Below are positions 51,370 through 59,109 of a DNA stretch of 59,109 bases, piece after piece. The translations under genes and the position numbers were made by a program. The notes under the pieces were generated by a model. The model saw only the letters and a program-made list of their open reading frames with translations. It did not search any database and was not told where the DNA came from. The stretch is from Deltaproteobacteria bacterium (GTDB lineage Bacteria > Desulfobacterota > Desulfarculia > Desulfarculales > Desulfarculaceae). Within the stretch, counting starts at the first letter, position 1; each line of letters opens with the position of its first letter. Location: NCBI GenBank assembly GCA_020444165.1, contig JAHLLK010000029.1:1-59109 (forward strand). Direction: 5' to 3'.

Positions 51370-52467
51370 ATGGAAGATGCCACCGCAAGCCAGGGCCAGA
51401 TCCAGGTGGACAACGTGCGCGACGGCCGGGTGGTGGGCTGGGCCTTTGACCCCGGCCGGCCGGAACTGGCCCTGGAGCTGGAGGTGCTGGTGGGGGGCCA
51501 GGTAGTGGACCGGGTGACCGCGGACCAACTGCGGCCCGATCTGGCCGCCCACGGCATGGGCGACGGCCGCCACGGTTTTGTCTACCACATCCCGGCCCAG
51601 CGGAGCCACACGGCCCACGAGTTCCGCCTGCCCGGGCAGAGCCTGGCCGCCGCCCGGGTCAACCCGGCCCGGCTGCCGGTGGTGGAGGACGTGCTGCCCC
51701 TGGGCTACGAGGCCTGGAACCGCTGGGTGCGGCGGGTATTCACCGGGGTGACCCGGCGCTGGCTGGCCCGGGTGGCCCCCCGCCAGGTGGCCCGTTTGTT
51801 CGGCAACACCCGGGAGTTCCTGGCCGCCCGCTATCTGGCCGGCCACGGCCTGGAGATCGGCGCCCTGCACAACCCCCTGCCCGTGCCGGCCGGGGCCCAG
51901 GTCACCTACGTGGACCGCCTGTCCAACCAGGAGTTGCTCCGGCAATACCCCGAACTGGCCGAGACGCCGCTGGTGCCGGTGGGGGTGGTGTCGGACGGCG
52001 AGACCCTGGAGGCGGTGCCGGACAGGTCCCAGGATTTCGTCATCGCCAGCCACTTCCTGGAGCACACCCAGAACCCCATCCTGGCGGTGGAGAACATGCT
52101 CCGGGTGCTGCGGCCGGGGGGAGTGTTGTTCGTGGCCCTGCCGGACAAGCGCTACACCTTTGACGCGCCCCGCGACCTCACCGAGTTCTCCCATTTGGTG
52201 CGGGATTATGAGGAAGGCCCCGCGGTCTCCCGCCGGGGGCATTTCGAGGACTGGTGCCGCCTGGTGGACCACGCCCCGCCGGAGGAACTGGCCGCCAAGG
52301 TGGATGGGCTGCTGGCCAAAAATTACAGCATTCACTTCCACGTTTGGGACAAGGACGCCATGCTGGCCATGTTTCTGGCTATGCACGGGCAGAGGGGCCT
52401 GCCCCTGGAGGTGGAGGTGATGATCGTCAACCTGCCGGAGGTGCTGTTTATCCTGCGGAAAATATAG
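51370..52467 (+). CDS. Methyltransferase with N-terminal beta-sandwich domain
   Basis: 365 residues. Residues 8-85 (GQIQVDNVRDGRVVGWAFDPG ... GDGRHGFVYHIPAQ) match a small beta-sandwich often fused to glycosyltransferases and methyltransferases of glycan loci. Residues 150-365 form a methyltransferase-like domain (GHGLEIGALHNPLPVPAG, DFVIASHFLEHTQNPILAVENMLRVLRPGGVLFVALPDKRYTFD). LEIGALHNP replaces the usual glycine-rich E/D-x-G-x-G loop, so SAM use is not certain. ATG 51370 follows the fusion gene by seven bases. Confidence 0.75.
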   Translation: MEDATASQGQIQVDNVRDGRVVGWAFDPGRPELALELEVLVGGQVVDRVTADQLRPDLAAHGMGDGRHGFVYHIPAQRSHTAHEFRLPGQSLAAARVNPARLPVVEDVLPLGYEAWNRWVRRVFTGVTRRWLARVAPRQVARLFGNTREFLAARYLAGHGLEIGALHNPLPVPAGAQVTYVDRLSNQELLRQYPELAETPLVPVGVVSDGETLEAVPDRSQDFVIASHFLEHTQNPILAVENMLRVLRPGGVLFVALPDKRYTFDAPRDLTEFSHLVRDYEEGPAVSRRGHFEDWCRLVDHAPPEELAAKVDGLLAKNYSIHFHVWDKDAMLAMFLAMHGQRGLPLEVEVMIVNLPEVLFILRKI

Positions 52468-52635
52468 TTTTTCTCCGCCGGGGCCTGCCCTGGCCGCCGC
52501 CCCTCCGCCCGCTCCCCCGGAAATATCCCTCCCCGGAAAGCCCAAGAAAATGTTAGCCTTGGCCTTTGAGGCGGCTGGCCGCTCCCGGCCGGGGTCCGCC
52601 GCCGGGAAGGTAACCCCGACGGAGAGGTGAAAGGC

Positions 52636-53415
52636 ATGCAGACCGTGATCCTGTGCGGCGGCCTGGGCACCCGGATGCGGGAGGAGACCGAGTTCCGGCC
52701 CAAGCCCATGGTGCCGGTGGGCTCCCGGCCCATCATCTGGCACATCATGAAGATCTTCGCCCACCATGGCCACACCGACTTCGTGCTCCCCCTGGGCTAC
52801 AAGGGCGACATGATCCGGGAGTATTTCTGGAACTACGAGATCATGAACAACGATGTGACCCTCTACCTGGGGCGGTCGAATGGCTTGCAGGTGCACAACC
52901 GCCACCAGGAGGACAATTGGAAGGTCACCCTGGTGAACACCGGCCAGGCCAACCTGAAGGGCAGCCGCCTGAAGCAGGTGGAGCGCTTCATCGAAGATGA
53001 GCGGTTCATGGTCACCTACGGCGACGGCCTGGCCAACGTGAACCTGCCCGAGTTGCTGGAATTCCACCAAAGCCACGGCAAGACCGCCACCCTCACCGGG
53101 GTGAACCTCGCCTCCCGCTTCGGTGAACTGAAGGAAAAGAACAATCAGGTCACCGCCTTCATGGAAAAGCCCCAGGAAGTGGCCGAGAACCTCATCAACG
53201 GCGGCTTCTTCGTGTTCGAGCGGCGCATCTTCGAGCTTTTGAGCCCGGACCCGGCCTGCGATCTGGAGATCGGTCCCCTGGAGGAGCTGGCCCGGCAAGG
53301 CGAGCTGATGGTCTACAAGCACGGCGGGTTCTGGGCCTGTATGGACAATATCCGGGACGTGGACTACTTGAACAAACTATGGGACGAGGGACGCGCCGGG
53401 TGGAAGGTCTGGTGA
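52636..53415 (+). CDS. rfbF: Glucose-1-phosphate cytidylyltransferase
   Basis: 259 residues. VILCGGLGTRMREETEFRPKPMVPVGSRPIIWHIMKIFAHHGHTDF and LGYKGDMIREYFWNYE are near-identical to known RfbF proteins. It makes CDP-glucose from CTP and glucose-1-phosphate, the entry to CDP-6-deoxyhexoses. GAGAGGTG lies upstream of ATG 52636. Its stop overlaps the rfbG GTG (GTGA). First gene of the seven-gene cassette. Confidence 0.95.
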   Translation: MQTVILCGGLGTRMREETEFRPKPMVPVGSRPIIWHIMKIFAHHGHTDFVLPLGYKGDMIREYFWNYEIMNNDVTLYLGRSNGLQVHNRHQEDNWKVTLVNTGQANLKGSRLKQVERFIEDERFMVTYGDGLANVNLPELLEFHQSHGKTATLTGVNLASRFGELKEKNNQVTAFMEKPQEVAENLINGGFFVFERRIFELLSPDPACDLEIGPLEELARQGELMVYKHGGFWACMDNIRDVDYLNKLWDEGRAGWKVW

Positions 53416-54530
53416 GCCCTCTCCCCGGCCGCGGGGCGAGCAACTTGTACAACGCGGTATTTCAAGGTAAACGGGTATTTCTCACCGGCCACACCGGGTT
53501 CAAGGGCTCGTGGCTGGCCCTGTGGCTCCAGCTTTTGGGGGCCCGGGTCACGGGGTTTTCCCTGGACCCGCCCTCGGAGCCCTCGCACTACCCCCTTTTG
53601 GACCTGGACCTGCCGGCCCGGCGGGGCGATCTCCGCGACTTCGAGCAACTGCGCGTAGCTATTCTGGCCGCGGACCCGGAGATCGTGTTCCACCTGGCGG
53701 CCCAGCCCCTGGTGCGGCGCTCCCACGCCGCGCCGGTGGAGACCTTCGCCACCAACGTCATGGGCACGGCGCATCTGTTGGAAGCCTGCCGGATGGCGCC
53801 CTCCCTCCGGGCCGTGGTGGTGGTAACCAGCGACAAATGCTACGAGAACCAGGAGACGGGCCGGCTTTTCCGCGAGGGCGACCCCCTGGGCGGCGGCGAC
53901 CCCTACAGCGCCTCCAAAGGCTGTGCGGAGCTGGTGACGGCGAGCTTCCGCCGCTCGTTCTTCGCCGCGCCGGGCCAGGCCCTGGTGGCCAGCGTGCGGG
54001 CCGGCAACGCCATCGGCGGCGGTGACTGGGGGGAGGACCGGCTGCTGCCGGACCTGGCCCGGGCGGCCCAGGCCGGGGAGACGGCCCTCCTGCGGCGGCC
54101 CGGGGCGGTGCGCCCCTGGCAGCACGTGCTGGAACCCCTGAGCGGCTATCTCCGGGTGGGTCAGCTCCTTTTGGAAGGCCGGGCCAGGGTGGCCCGGGGC
54201 TGGAACTTCGGGCCCGCGGGCGAGGCGGCCCTCACCGTGGCCCAGGTGGCGGAGCGGTTCGCCGCGGGCTGGCCCCGGCTCCGGGTGCGGGAAGCCCCGG
54301 AGCCGGGCCCCCTGGAGGCGGGGTTCCTGGGCCTGGACTGCGGCCAGGCGGCGCGCCGCCTGGCCTGGCGGCCGGTGTGGGACACCGCCCGGGCCGTGGC
54401 CGAAACCGTGGCCTGGTACCGGGCCTATTACGAGGAGCGCCGGGTGCTGACCGCGGCCCAGCTCACGGCCTACCTGCGGGACGCGGCGGCCGCCGGGCTG
54501 GCCTGGACCCGGGAAGGCGGCCCGGCGTGA
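53412..54530 (+). CDS. rfbG: CDP-glucose 4,6-dehydratase
   Basis: 372 residues. VFLTGHTGFKGSWLALWLQLLGA is specific to RfbG; VVVTSDKCYENQE, DPYSASKGCAELVTASFR (Tyr-x3-Lys) and RAGNAIGGGDWGEDRLLPD follow. It forms CDP-4-keto-6-deoxyglucose. The GTG at 53412 has GGAAGG five bases upstream and overlaps rfbF by GTGA; it overlaps the next gene the same way. Confidence 0.94.
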   Translation: MSPLPGRGASNLYNAVFQGKRVFLTGHTGFKGSWLALWLQLLGARVTGFSLDPPSEPSHYPLLDLDLPARRGDLRDFEQLRVAILAADPEIVFHLAAQPLVRRSHAAPVETFATNVMGTAHLLEACRMAPSLRAVVVVTSDKCYENQETGRLFREGDPLGGGDPYSASKGCAELVTASFRRSFFAAPGQALVASVRAGNAIGGGDWGEDRLLPDLARAAQAGETALLRRPGAVRPWQHVLEPLSGYLRVGQLLLEGRARVARGWNFGPAGEAALTVAQVAERFAAGWPRLRVREAPEPGPLEAGFLGLDCGQAARRLAWRPVWDTARAVAETVAWYRAYYEERRVLTAAQLTAYLRDAAAAGLAWTREGGPA

Positions 54531-55078
54531 GGCTCCGGCCCACCCCGCTGGCCGGCGTGACCCTGGTGGAGCTGGCTCTCCAGGTGGATGCGCGCGGCCA
54601 GTTCACCCGGCTGTTCTGCGCCCGGGAGATGGCCGAACTGGCCGGCGGGGAGATAGCCCAGATCAACCGCTCGCTCACCCGGCGGCCCGGCACGGTGCGC
54701 GGCCTGCACTATCAGGGCCCGCCCGCCCTGGAAGCCAAGACCATCTTTTGCCTGGCCGGGGCGGTGTGGGACGTGGCCGTGGATCTCCGCCGCGGCTCGC
54801 CCACCTTCCTCCAATGGCACGCCGTGGTGCTCACCCGGGCCAACCAACGGGCCCTGCACCTGCCGCCCGGCGTGGCCCATGGCTTCCAGACCCTGGAGCC
54901 CGACAGCGAGCTCTTGTACCTGCACAGCCAGTTCTACGCGCCGGAGCACGAGGGCGGGGTGCGGCCGGATGATCCCCGCCTGGGCATCACCTGGCCCCGG
55001 GAAATCGCGGGGCTTTCGGAGCGGGACCAGAGCTTCCCCCTGTTGAGTGACGACTTCCCCGGAGTGGAGGTGGCATGA
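54527..55078 (+). CDS. RmlC-type sugar 3,5-epimerase
   Basis: 183 residues. The cupin has QINRSLTRRPGTVRGLHYQGPP (base His in RGLHYQ), AVWDVAVDLRRGSPTF and PPGVAHGFQTLEPDSELLYL, all RmlC-like. In this cassette it most likely epimerises a CDP-linked 4-keto sugar rather than dTDP-4-ketorhamnose, though it might serve both. GTG start with GGAAGG upstream. Its stop overlaps the next ATG (ATGA). Confidence 0.87.
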   Translation: MRLRPTPLAGVTLVELALQVDARGQFTRLFCAREMAELAGGEIAQINRSLTRRPGTVRGLHYQGPPALEAKTIFCLAGAVWDVAVDLRRGSPTFLQWHAVVLTRANQRALHLPPGVAHGFQTLEPDSELLYLHSQFYAPEHEGGVRPDDPRLGITWPREIAGLSERDQSFPLLSDDFPGVEVA

Positions 55079-56298
55079 ACTGCCGTTACTGCGGCTCGCC
55101 GGACAGCCTGGCCTTCCTGGACCTGGGCCACACCCCGGTGTCCAACCAGTTCATCGCCCCGGAGCGAGCCCTGGAGCCGGAGGTTCATTTCCCGCTCCAG
55201 CTGTTCGGGTGCCGGGCCTGCCGCCTGGTGCAGGTGGCGGAGAGCCCAGGCTCGCGCGAGCTTTTCCCGGACGATTACCCCTATTTCTCCTCGGTGTCCC
55301 GCTCCTGGCTGGCCCACGCCGCGGCCTACGCGGCCATGGCCCAGGAGCGGTTCGGCCTGGGGCCCGCGTCCCTGGTGGTGGAGGCGGCCTGCAACGACGG
55401 CTATTTGTTGCAGTATTTCGCGGCGCGGGGCATCCCTTGCCTGGGGGTGGAGCCGACCATGGGCACGGCCGAGGCGGCCCGGGCCAAGGGCCTCGCGGTG
55501 GAAACCGAGTTCGTCACCACGGCCTATGGCCGGGAGCTGGCCCGGCGGCGGGGCCGGGCCGACCTGGTGGTGGGCAACAACGTGCTGGCCCACGTGCCGG
55601 ACCTGGCCGACTTCGTGGGCGGGCTCCGGGAAATCCTGGCCCCGAACGGGGTGCTGACCATGGAGTTCCCCCACTTGAAGCGTTTGGTGGAAGGGGTGCA
55701 GTTCGACACGGTGTATCACGAGCATTACTCCTATTTCTCCCTGCACACCGTGGACCGCGTCTTCCGGGACCAGGGCCTGGCCCTGTGGGACGTGGAGGAG
55801 TTGGCCACCCACGGCGGCTCGCTCCGGGTCTATGCCGGGCACTTGGGCCGGGCTCCCGCGCCCCGGCCCGGGCTGGTCCGGGTCTTGGCCGAGGAAGAGC
55901 AGGCGGGGATGCTCACCGACCCCTGGTACGGGGGCTTGCAAGCCAAAGTGGAGCGGCTCAAGTGGGAGCTGGTGCGCTTTCTCACCGGCGAGCGCCTGGC
56001 CGGGCGGCGCATCGCGGGCTACGGCGCGGCGGCCAAGGGCAACACGCTGTTGAACTTCTGCGGCATCGGCCGCGACCTGGTGGAGTTCGTGGCTGATCTC
56101 TCGACCCATAAGCAGGGCCTTTTGCTGCCCGGCAGCCATATCCCGGTGGCCCCGCCGGAGCGGATCGCCGAGACCCGGCCGGACTACGTGCTGATCCTGC
56201 CCTGGAACCTGCGGGAGGAGATCATGACCCAACTGGCCCCCCTCCGGGCCTGGGGCGGCAAGTTCGTGCTCCCGGTGCCCCGGGTGGAGGTGGTCTAG
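55075..56298 (+). CDS. Sugar C-methyltransferase (TylCIII/TcaB9/NovU type)
   Basis: 407 residues. The N-terminal zinc site is CRYCGS and CRACRL. The SAM domain has LVVEAACNDGYLLQYF and LVVGNNVLAHVPDLADFV. The active-site YHEHYSYFS (near 222) holds the Tyr-His-Glu-His set of sugar C-methyltransferases, and the C-terminal domain contains IAGYGAAAKGNTLLNF. Family members add a methyl to C3 of a 4-keto-6-deoxy sugar nucleotide. All parts are complete. Position after the 3,5-epimerase fits methylation of the epimerised 4-keto sugar. Confidence 0.9.
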   Translation: MNCRYCGSPDSLAFLDLGHTPVSNQFIAPERALEPEVHFPLQLFGCRACRLVQVAESPGSRELFPDDYPYFSSVSRSWLAHAAAYAAMAQERFGLGPASLVVEAACNDGYLLQYFAARGIPCLGVEPTMGTAEAARAKGLAVETEFVTTAYGRELARRRGRADLVVGNNVLAHVPDLADFVGGLREILAPNGVLTMEFPHLKRLVEGVQFDTVYHEHYSYFSLHTVDRVFRDQGLALWDVEELATHGGSLRVYAGHLGRAPAPRPGLVRVLAEEEQAGMLTDPWYGGLQAKVERLKWELVRFLTGERLAGRRIAGYGAAAKGNTLLNFCGIGRDLVEFVADLSTHKQGLLLPGSHIPVAPPERIAETRPDYVLILPWNLREEIMTQLAPLRAWGGKFVLPVPRVEVV

Positions 56299-56300
56299 CC

Positions 56301-57170
56301 TTGGGCGCGACGGACGGCGCTCCCCGGGTGCTGGTCACCGGGGCCACGGGCTTCCTGGGCCGGCGGGTGGTGGCCGCGCTGCGCGCGCGGGGAGCCCGGG
56401 TGAGCGTGGCCGCCCGCGACCCCGGCCGGGCCGCGGCCCAATCCTGGGGCCCGGCGGTGGAGATCCTGGCCTGGGACCTGTACGAGCCGCGCCAGGACTG
56501 GTTCGCCCGCCTGGGGAGCCCGGCGCGGCTGGTGCACCTGGCCTGGGACCGGCTGGACGATTTCCGGAGTCCCACGCATTTGGAAGCGCAACTCCCGGCC
56601 CACCAGGCCTTCTTGGGGGCCATGCTGGCCGGCGGGCTCCGGGATTTGACCGTGACCGGCACCTGCCTGGAGTACGGGCTGGCCGAGGGCTGCCTGGCCG
56701 AGGACGCCCCCACCCGGCCGGTGGTGGCCTATGGCCAGGCCAAGGACCAGCTCCGTGGCTGGCTGGCCCGGGCGGCCGGGGAGCGGGGGGCGCGCTGGCG
56801 CTGGCTGCGGCTGTTCTACCTCTTGGGCGAAGACCCGGGCCGGAGCACCCTCTTCACCAGCCTGGCCCGGGCGGCGGCCCGGGGCGAGCAAAGCTTCCCC
56901 ATGTCCCCGGGCCAACAGGTGCGCGACTACGCCCCGGTGGCCGAGGCGGCCGGTTGGCTGGCCGCCTGCGCCCTGCAAGATCGGGTTACCGGGATCATCA
57001 ATTGCGCCAGCGGGCGGCCGGTCAAGCTGGAGGATTTGGTGCGGGAGCACATGCGCGAGCGGGGATGCCATTTGGACCTGGAGTTGGGGCGCTATCCCTA
57101 CAATGCTTACGAGCCGTTGGAGTTCTGGGCCGACACCGCCCGGCTGCGGGAGGCGCTCGATGCCTCGTGA
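56301..57170 (+). CDS. NAD(P)-dependent sugar reductase/epimerase (SDR)
   Basis: 289 residues. VLVTGATGFLGRRVV, VTGTCLEYG and VAYGQAKDQL (Tyr-x3-Lys) are the extended-SDR motifs. In this cassette it is the natural candidate for 4-keto reduction after C-methylation, the last step to the CDP-sugar. TTG start with GGAGGTGG upstream; it overlaps the next gene by 11 bases. Confidence 0.83.
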   Translation: MGATDGAPRVLVTGATGFLGRRVVAALRARGARVSVAARDPGRAAAQSWGPAVEILAWDLYEPRQDWFARLGSPARLVHLAWDRLDDFRSPTHLEAQLPAHQAFLGAMLAGGLRDLTVTGTCLEYGLAEGCLAEDAPTRPVVAYGQAKDQLRGWLARAAGERGARWRWLRLFYLLGEDPGRSTLFTSLARAAARGEQSFPMSPGQQVRDYAPVAEAAGWLAACALQDRVTGIINCASGRPVKLEDLVREHMRERGCHLDLELGRYPYNAYEPLEFWADTARLREALDAS

Positions 57171-58260
57171 GTGCCCCTGGTGCGGCGGCGGGCCCCGGGA
57201 GACGGTGTACCGCCTGGAGCGGCTGCCGGCCTTTCAGAACCGGGTCTACCCCAGCCGGGAGGCGGCCCGCGCGGCCACGGCCGGGCGCATCAGCCTGGCC
57301 CGCTGCCGGGCCTGCGGCTTCGTGGGCAACCAGGACTTCGACCCCGGGCTCATGGTCTACGACGAGGGGTACCAAAACGAGCAGGCCTGTTCCCCGGTGT
57401 TCCAGGGCCACCTGGAGGAGGTGTATGCGCTCCTCGCCGACCGGGGGCTGCTCTCCGGCCGGGTGCTGGAGATCGGCTGCGGCAAGGCCACCTTCCTGGA
57501 CCTCTTGTGGCAACGGGGCGTGGCGGCCCAAGGTTGCGATCCGGCCTACGAGGGCGCGGACGCACGGGTGGCGCGGGAATACTTCCGGCCCGGCAGCGGC
57601 TTGGCCGCGGCGGATTTGGTGATCCTGCGCCACACCCTGGAGCACGTGGCAGAACCGGCCCGGTTCCTGCGAGAGGTGGCCGCGGCCAACCAGGGCCAGG
57701 GGCGGGTGTATATCGAGGTGCCCTGCTTCGCCTGGATCGTGGAGCACAAAGCCTTCTTCGACATCTGCCACGAGCATTGCAACTACTTCACGGCCGCGAC
57801 CCTGGCCGCGCTGTTTGGCGGCGGGGAATACGGCTGGCTGTTCGGCGGGCAGTACCTCTATTTCCTCGGCGACCTGGCGGCGCTGGCCCGGCCGCCCCGT
57901 TTCTCGGGCGCACCGGCCTGGGCGCCGGGCCAGGTGCTGGAGAGGGCGCGCCGGGCCGCGGAGCGGCGCCTGGCCCAAATGCCCCAGGTGGTGGTGTGGG
58001 GAGCCGGGGCCAAGGGGGTGGTGTTCCTGAACCTCCTGGACCCCGCGGCCCGGCGGGTGGCCGGGGTGGTGGACATCAACCCCCAGAAGCAGGGGCGCTA
58101 CCTGGCCGGCACCGGACACCTCATCGAGGGGCCGGAGCTGCTGAAGCGCCTGCCCCAGGCCCACGTGCTGGTGATGAACGAAAATTATTTGGAAGAAATC
58201 AAAGAGATGAGCGGCCTGCCCCCGGACAGGCTGCACACCTGGGAGGAGATGGTGGCATGA
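57160..58260 (+). CDS. Second C-methyltransferase-like protein
   Basis: 366 residues, same three-part layout as the gene at 55075 but divergent. Zinc site CPWCGG and CRACGF; SAM loop VLEIGCGKATFLDLLW; then ILRHTLEHVAEPARFLREVA. The active-site motif is FDICHEHCNYF: His-Glu-His is kept but Cys replaces the first Tyr. The C-terminal VVVWGAGAKGVVFLNLL domain is present. It may methylate another position or a different substrate. Ends in ATGA overlap. Confidence 0.82.
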   Translation: MPRECPWCGGGPRETVYRLERLPAFQNRVYPSREAARAATAGRISLARCRACGFVGNQDFDPGLMVYDEGYQNEQACSPVFQGHLEEVYALLADRGLLSGRVLEIGCGKATFLDLLWQRGVAAQGCDPAYEGADARVAREYFRPGSGLAAADLVILRHTLEHVAEPARFLREVAAANQGQGRVYIEVPCFAWIVEHKAFFDICHEHCNYFTAATLAALFGGGEYGWLFGGQYLYFLGDLAALARPPRFSGAPAWAPGQVLERARRAAERRLAQMPQVVVWGAGAKGVVFLNLLDPAARRVAGVVDINPQKQGRYLAGTGHLIEGPELLKRLPQAHVLVMNENYLEEIKEMSGLPPDRLHTWEEMVA

Positions 58261-58991
58261 AACCCCTGGAACTCTTCGCCCTGGAGCGCCGCCGGCGCAT
58301 CAGGGAGCAGGCGGCCGACCCCGCCCTCCAGAAGGCCGCCGCCAGGTTCATGACCGAGTCGATCCGCACCAAATACTCCTACAATTTCAGCTGGCTGGGC
58401 GTGCCGGTGATCCAGTACCCCCAGGACTTGCTGGTGATGCAGGAGGTGGTGTGGGCCGTGAAGCCGGACCTCATCATCGAGACCGGGGTGGCCCACGGCG
58501 GCTCCTTGATCTTCTACGCCTCGCTGCTGGAGCTGTTGGGCGGCGAGGGCCGGGTGCTGGGCCTGGACATCGAGATCCGGCCCCACAACCGCGAGGCCAT
58601 CGAGAAGCATCCCCTGTTCCGGCGCATCGCCCTGTGGGAAGGTGACTCCACCGCGGGCGAAGCGGCGGCCCTGGCCCGGGAGATGGCGGCCCCAGCCCAG
58701 AGGGTGCTGGTGTGCCTGGATTCCAACCACACCCACGCGCACGTGCTCAAGGAGATGGAGCTGTATGCGCCGCTGGTGACCCCGGGCTCCTATCTGGTGG
58801 TGTTCGACACCATAGTGGAGCACCTGCCGGACGAGTTCTACACCGACCGGCCCTGGAGCCGGGGCGACAACCCGGCCACGGCGGTGCGGGATTTCCTGGC
58901 CCGCCACCCCGAGTTCGCGGTGGATGAAGAATTGGAGGGCAAAGCGGTGCTTACCGTGGCGCCAGGGGGTTATCTGCGGCGGATCTCCTGA
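58257..58991 (+). CDS. CmcI-type (cephalosporin hydroxylase family) methyltransferase
   Basis: 244 residues. IIETGVAHGGSLIFYASLLELLG is the SAM-binding loop; VLGLDIEIRPHNR and VLVCLDSNHTHAHVLKEMELYAPLVTPGSYLVVFDTIVE are characteristic of this family, named for cephalosporin hydroxylase but made up largely of O-methyltransferases including those acting on rhamnosyl groups. It is coupled to the previous gene (ATGA) and ends the cassette. Sugar O-methylation is inferred. Confidence 0.85.
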   Translation: MKPLELFALERRRRIREQAADPALQKAAARFMTESIRTKYSYNFSWLGVPVIQYPQDLLVMQEVVWAVKPDLIIETGVAHGGSLIFYASLLELLGGEGRVLGLDIEIRPHNREAIEKHPLFRRIALWEGDSTAGEAAALAREMAAPAQRVLVCLDSNHTHAHVLKEMELYAPLVTPGSYLVVFDTIVEHLPDEFYTDRPWSRGDNPATAVRDFLARHPEFAVDEELEGKAVLTVAPGGYLRRIS

Positions 58992-59063
58992 CGCCTCAAT
59001 CTCCATAACCTCAGCAATTACCGCAGACTATCTCCGCACAACAACCTCATACTTCGCTTTTCC

Positions 59064-59109
59064 TTTAGGAAGGGGGTGTGGGGGAAACCCTTTCCTTTTG
59101 GCTTCAAAA
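59064..59109. repeat. Family A hairpin repeat, copy 5 (cut by window end)
   Basis: TTAGGAAGGGGGTGTGGGGG and the following AAACCCTTTCC match the right edge of copy 1 in reverse orientation. It begins about 75 bases after the cassette stop; the second arm is outside the window. Confidence 0.6.

Overview
The window is high-GC DNA (about two thirds G+C or more by eye) with densely packed genes, short operons with 1-11 base overlaps, frequent TTG and GTG starts, and sigma70-type promoters spaced 16-18 bases. The gene set (hrcA-grpE-dnaK followed by a LppC-type lipoprotein, DUF1638, CGGC-domain, FmdB, HDOD and SAM hydrolase proteins) suggests an anaerobic Desulfobacterota-like (former Deltaproteobacteria) chromosome. 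This is inferred from content; no 16S or single-copy marker tree was possible.

Layout. 0-7.5 kb: an extended SDR, DUF2254 and DUF1638 proteins, a double-ATPase ModF-like protein, aspartate kinase and an HDOD protein. 7.7-15 kb: a lipoprotein, then a five-gene minus-strand surface-glycan operon (GT2, DUF354, VpsJ-like alpha/alpha-barrel protein, asparagine synthase, methyltransferase). 15-28.6 kb: a small Cys-rich protein, tRNA-Arg(CCG), a secreted beta-helix protein, an M20 peptidase, small lipoproteins, a Sir2/SAM-hydrolase pair, an FmdB/zincin-like pair, a 915-residue exported LamG-type protein and a formyl-THF cyclo-ligase homologue. 28.9-37.5 kb: glgA, a CGGC protein and the heat-shock run hrcA-grpE-dnaK-LppC-like lipoprotein.

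37.7-59 kb is a large cell-surface polysaccharide region: a WecA/MraY-type initiating transferase with an extra C-terminal domain, two paralogous GT2 proteins, rmlB-rmlD, a methyltransferase, an AT-rich membrane-protein island, fcl, a methyltransferase-GT2 fusion, and a tightly coupled seven-gene cassette (rfbF, rfbG, an RmlC-type epimerase, a TylCIII-type C-methyltransferase, an SDR, a second C-methyltransferase relative and a CmcI-type methyltransferase). I read this cassette as a pathway to a CDP-linked 3-C-methyl-6-deoxyhexose, possibly O-methylated, of the vinelose/virenose kind.

Two dispersed repeat families stand out. Family A (five copies) is a long, almost perfect hairpin of G-rich/T-run arms with an ACTATAAAG end. 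It lies at gene 3' ends and often supplies or touches the stop codon. Family B (two copies plus a fragment, about 225 bases) ends in CTAG exactly at the stop codon of two unrelated minus-strand genes. A third small element is present in inverted copies on either side of hrcA-grpE.
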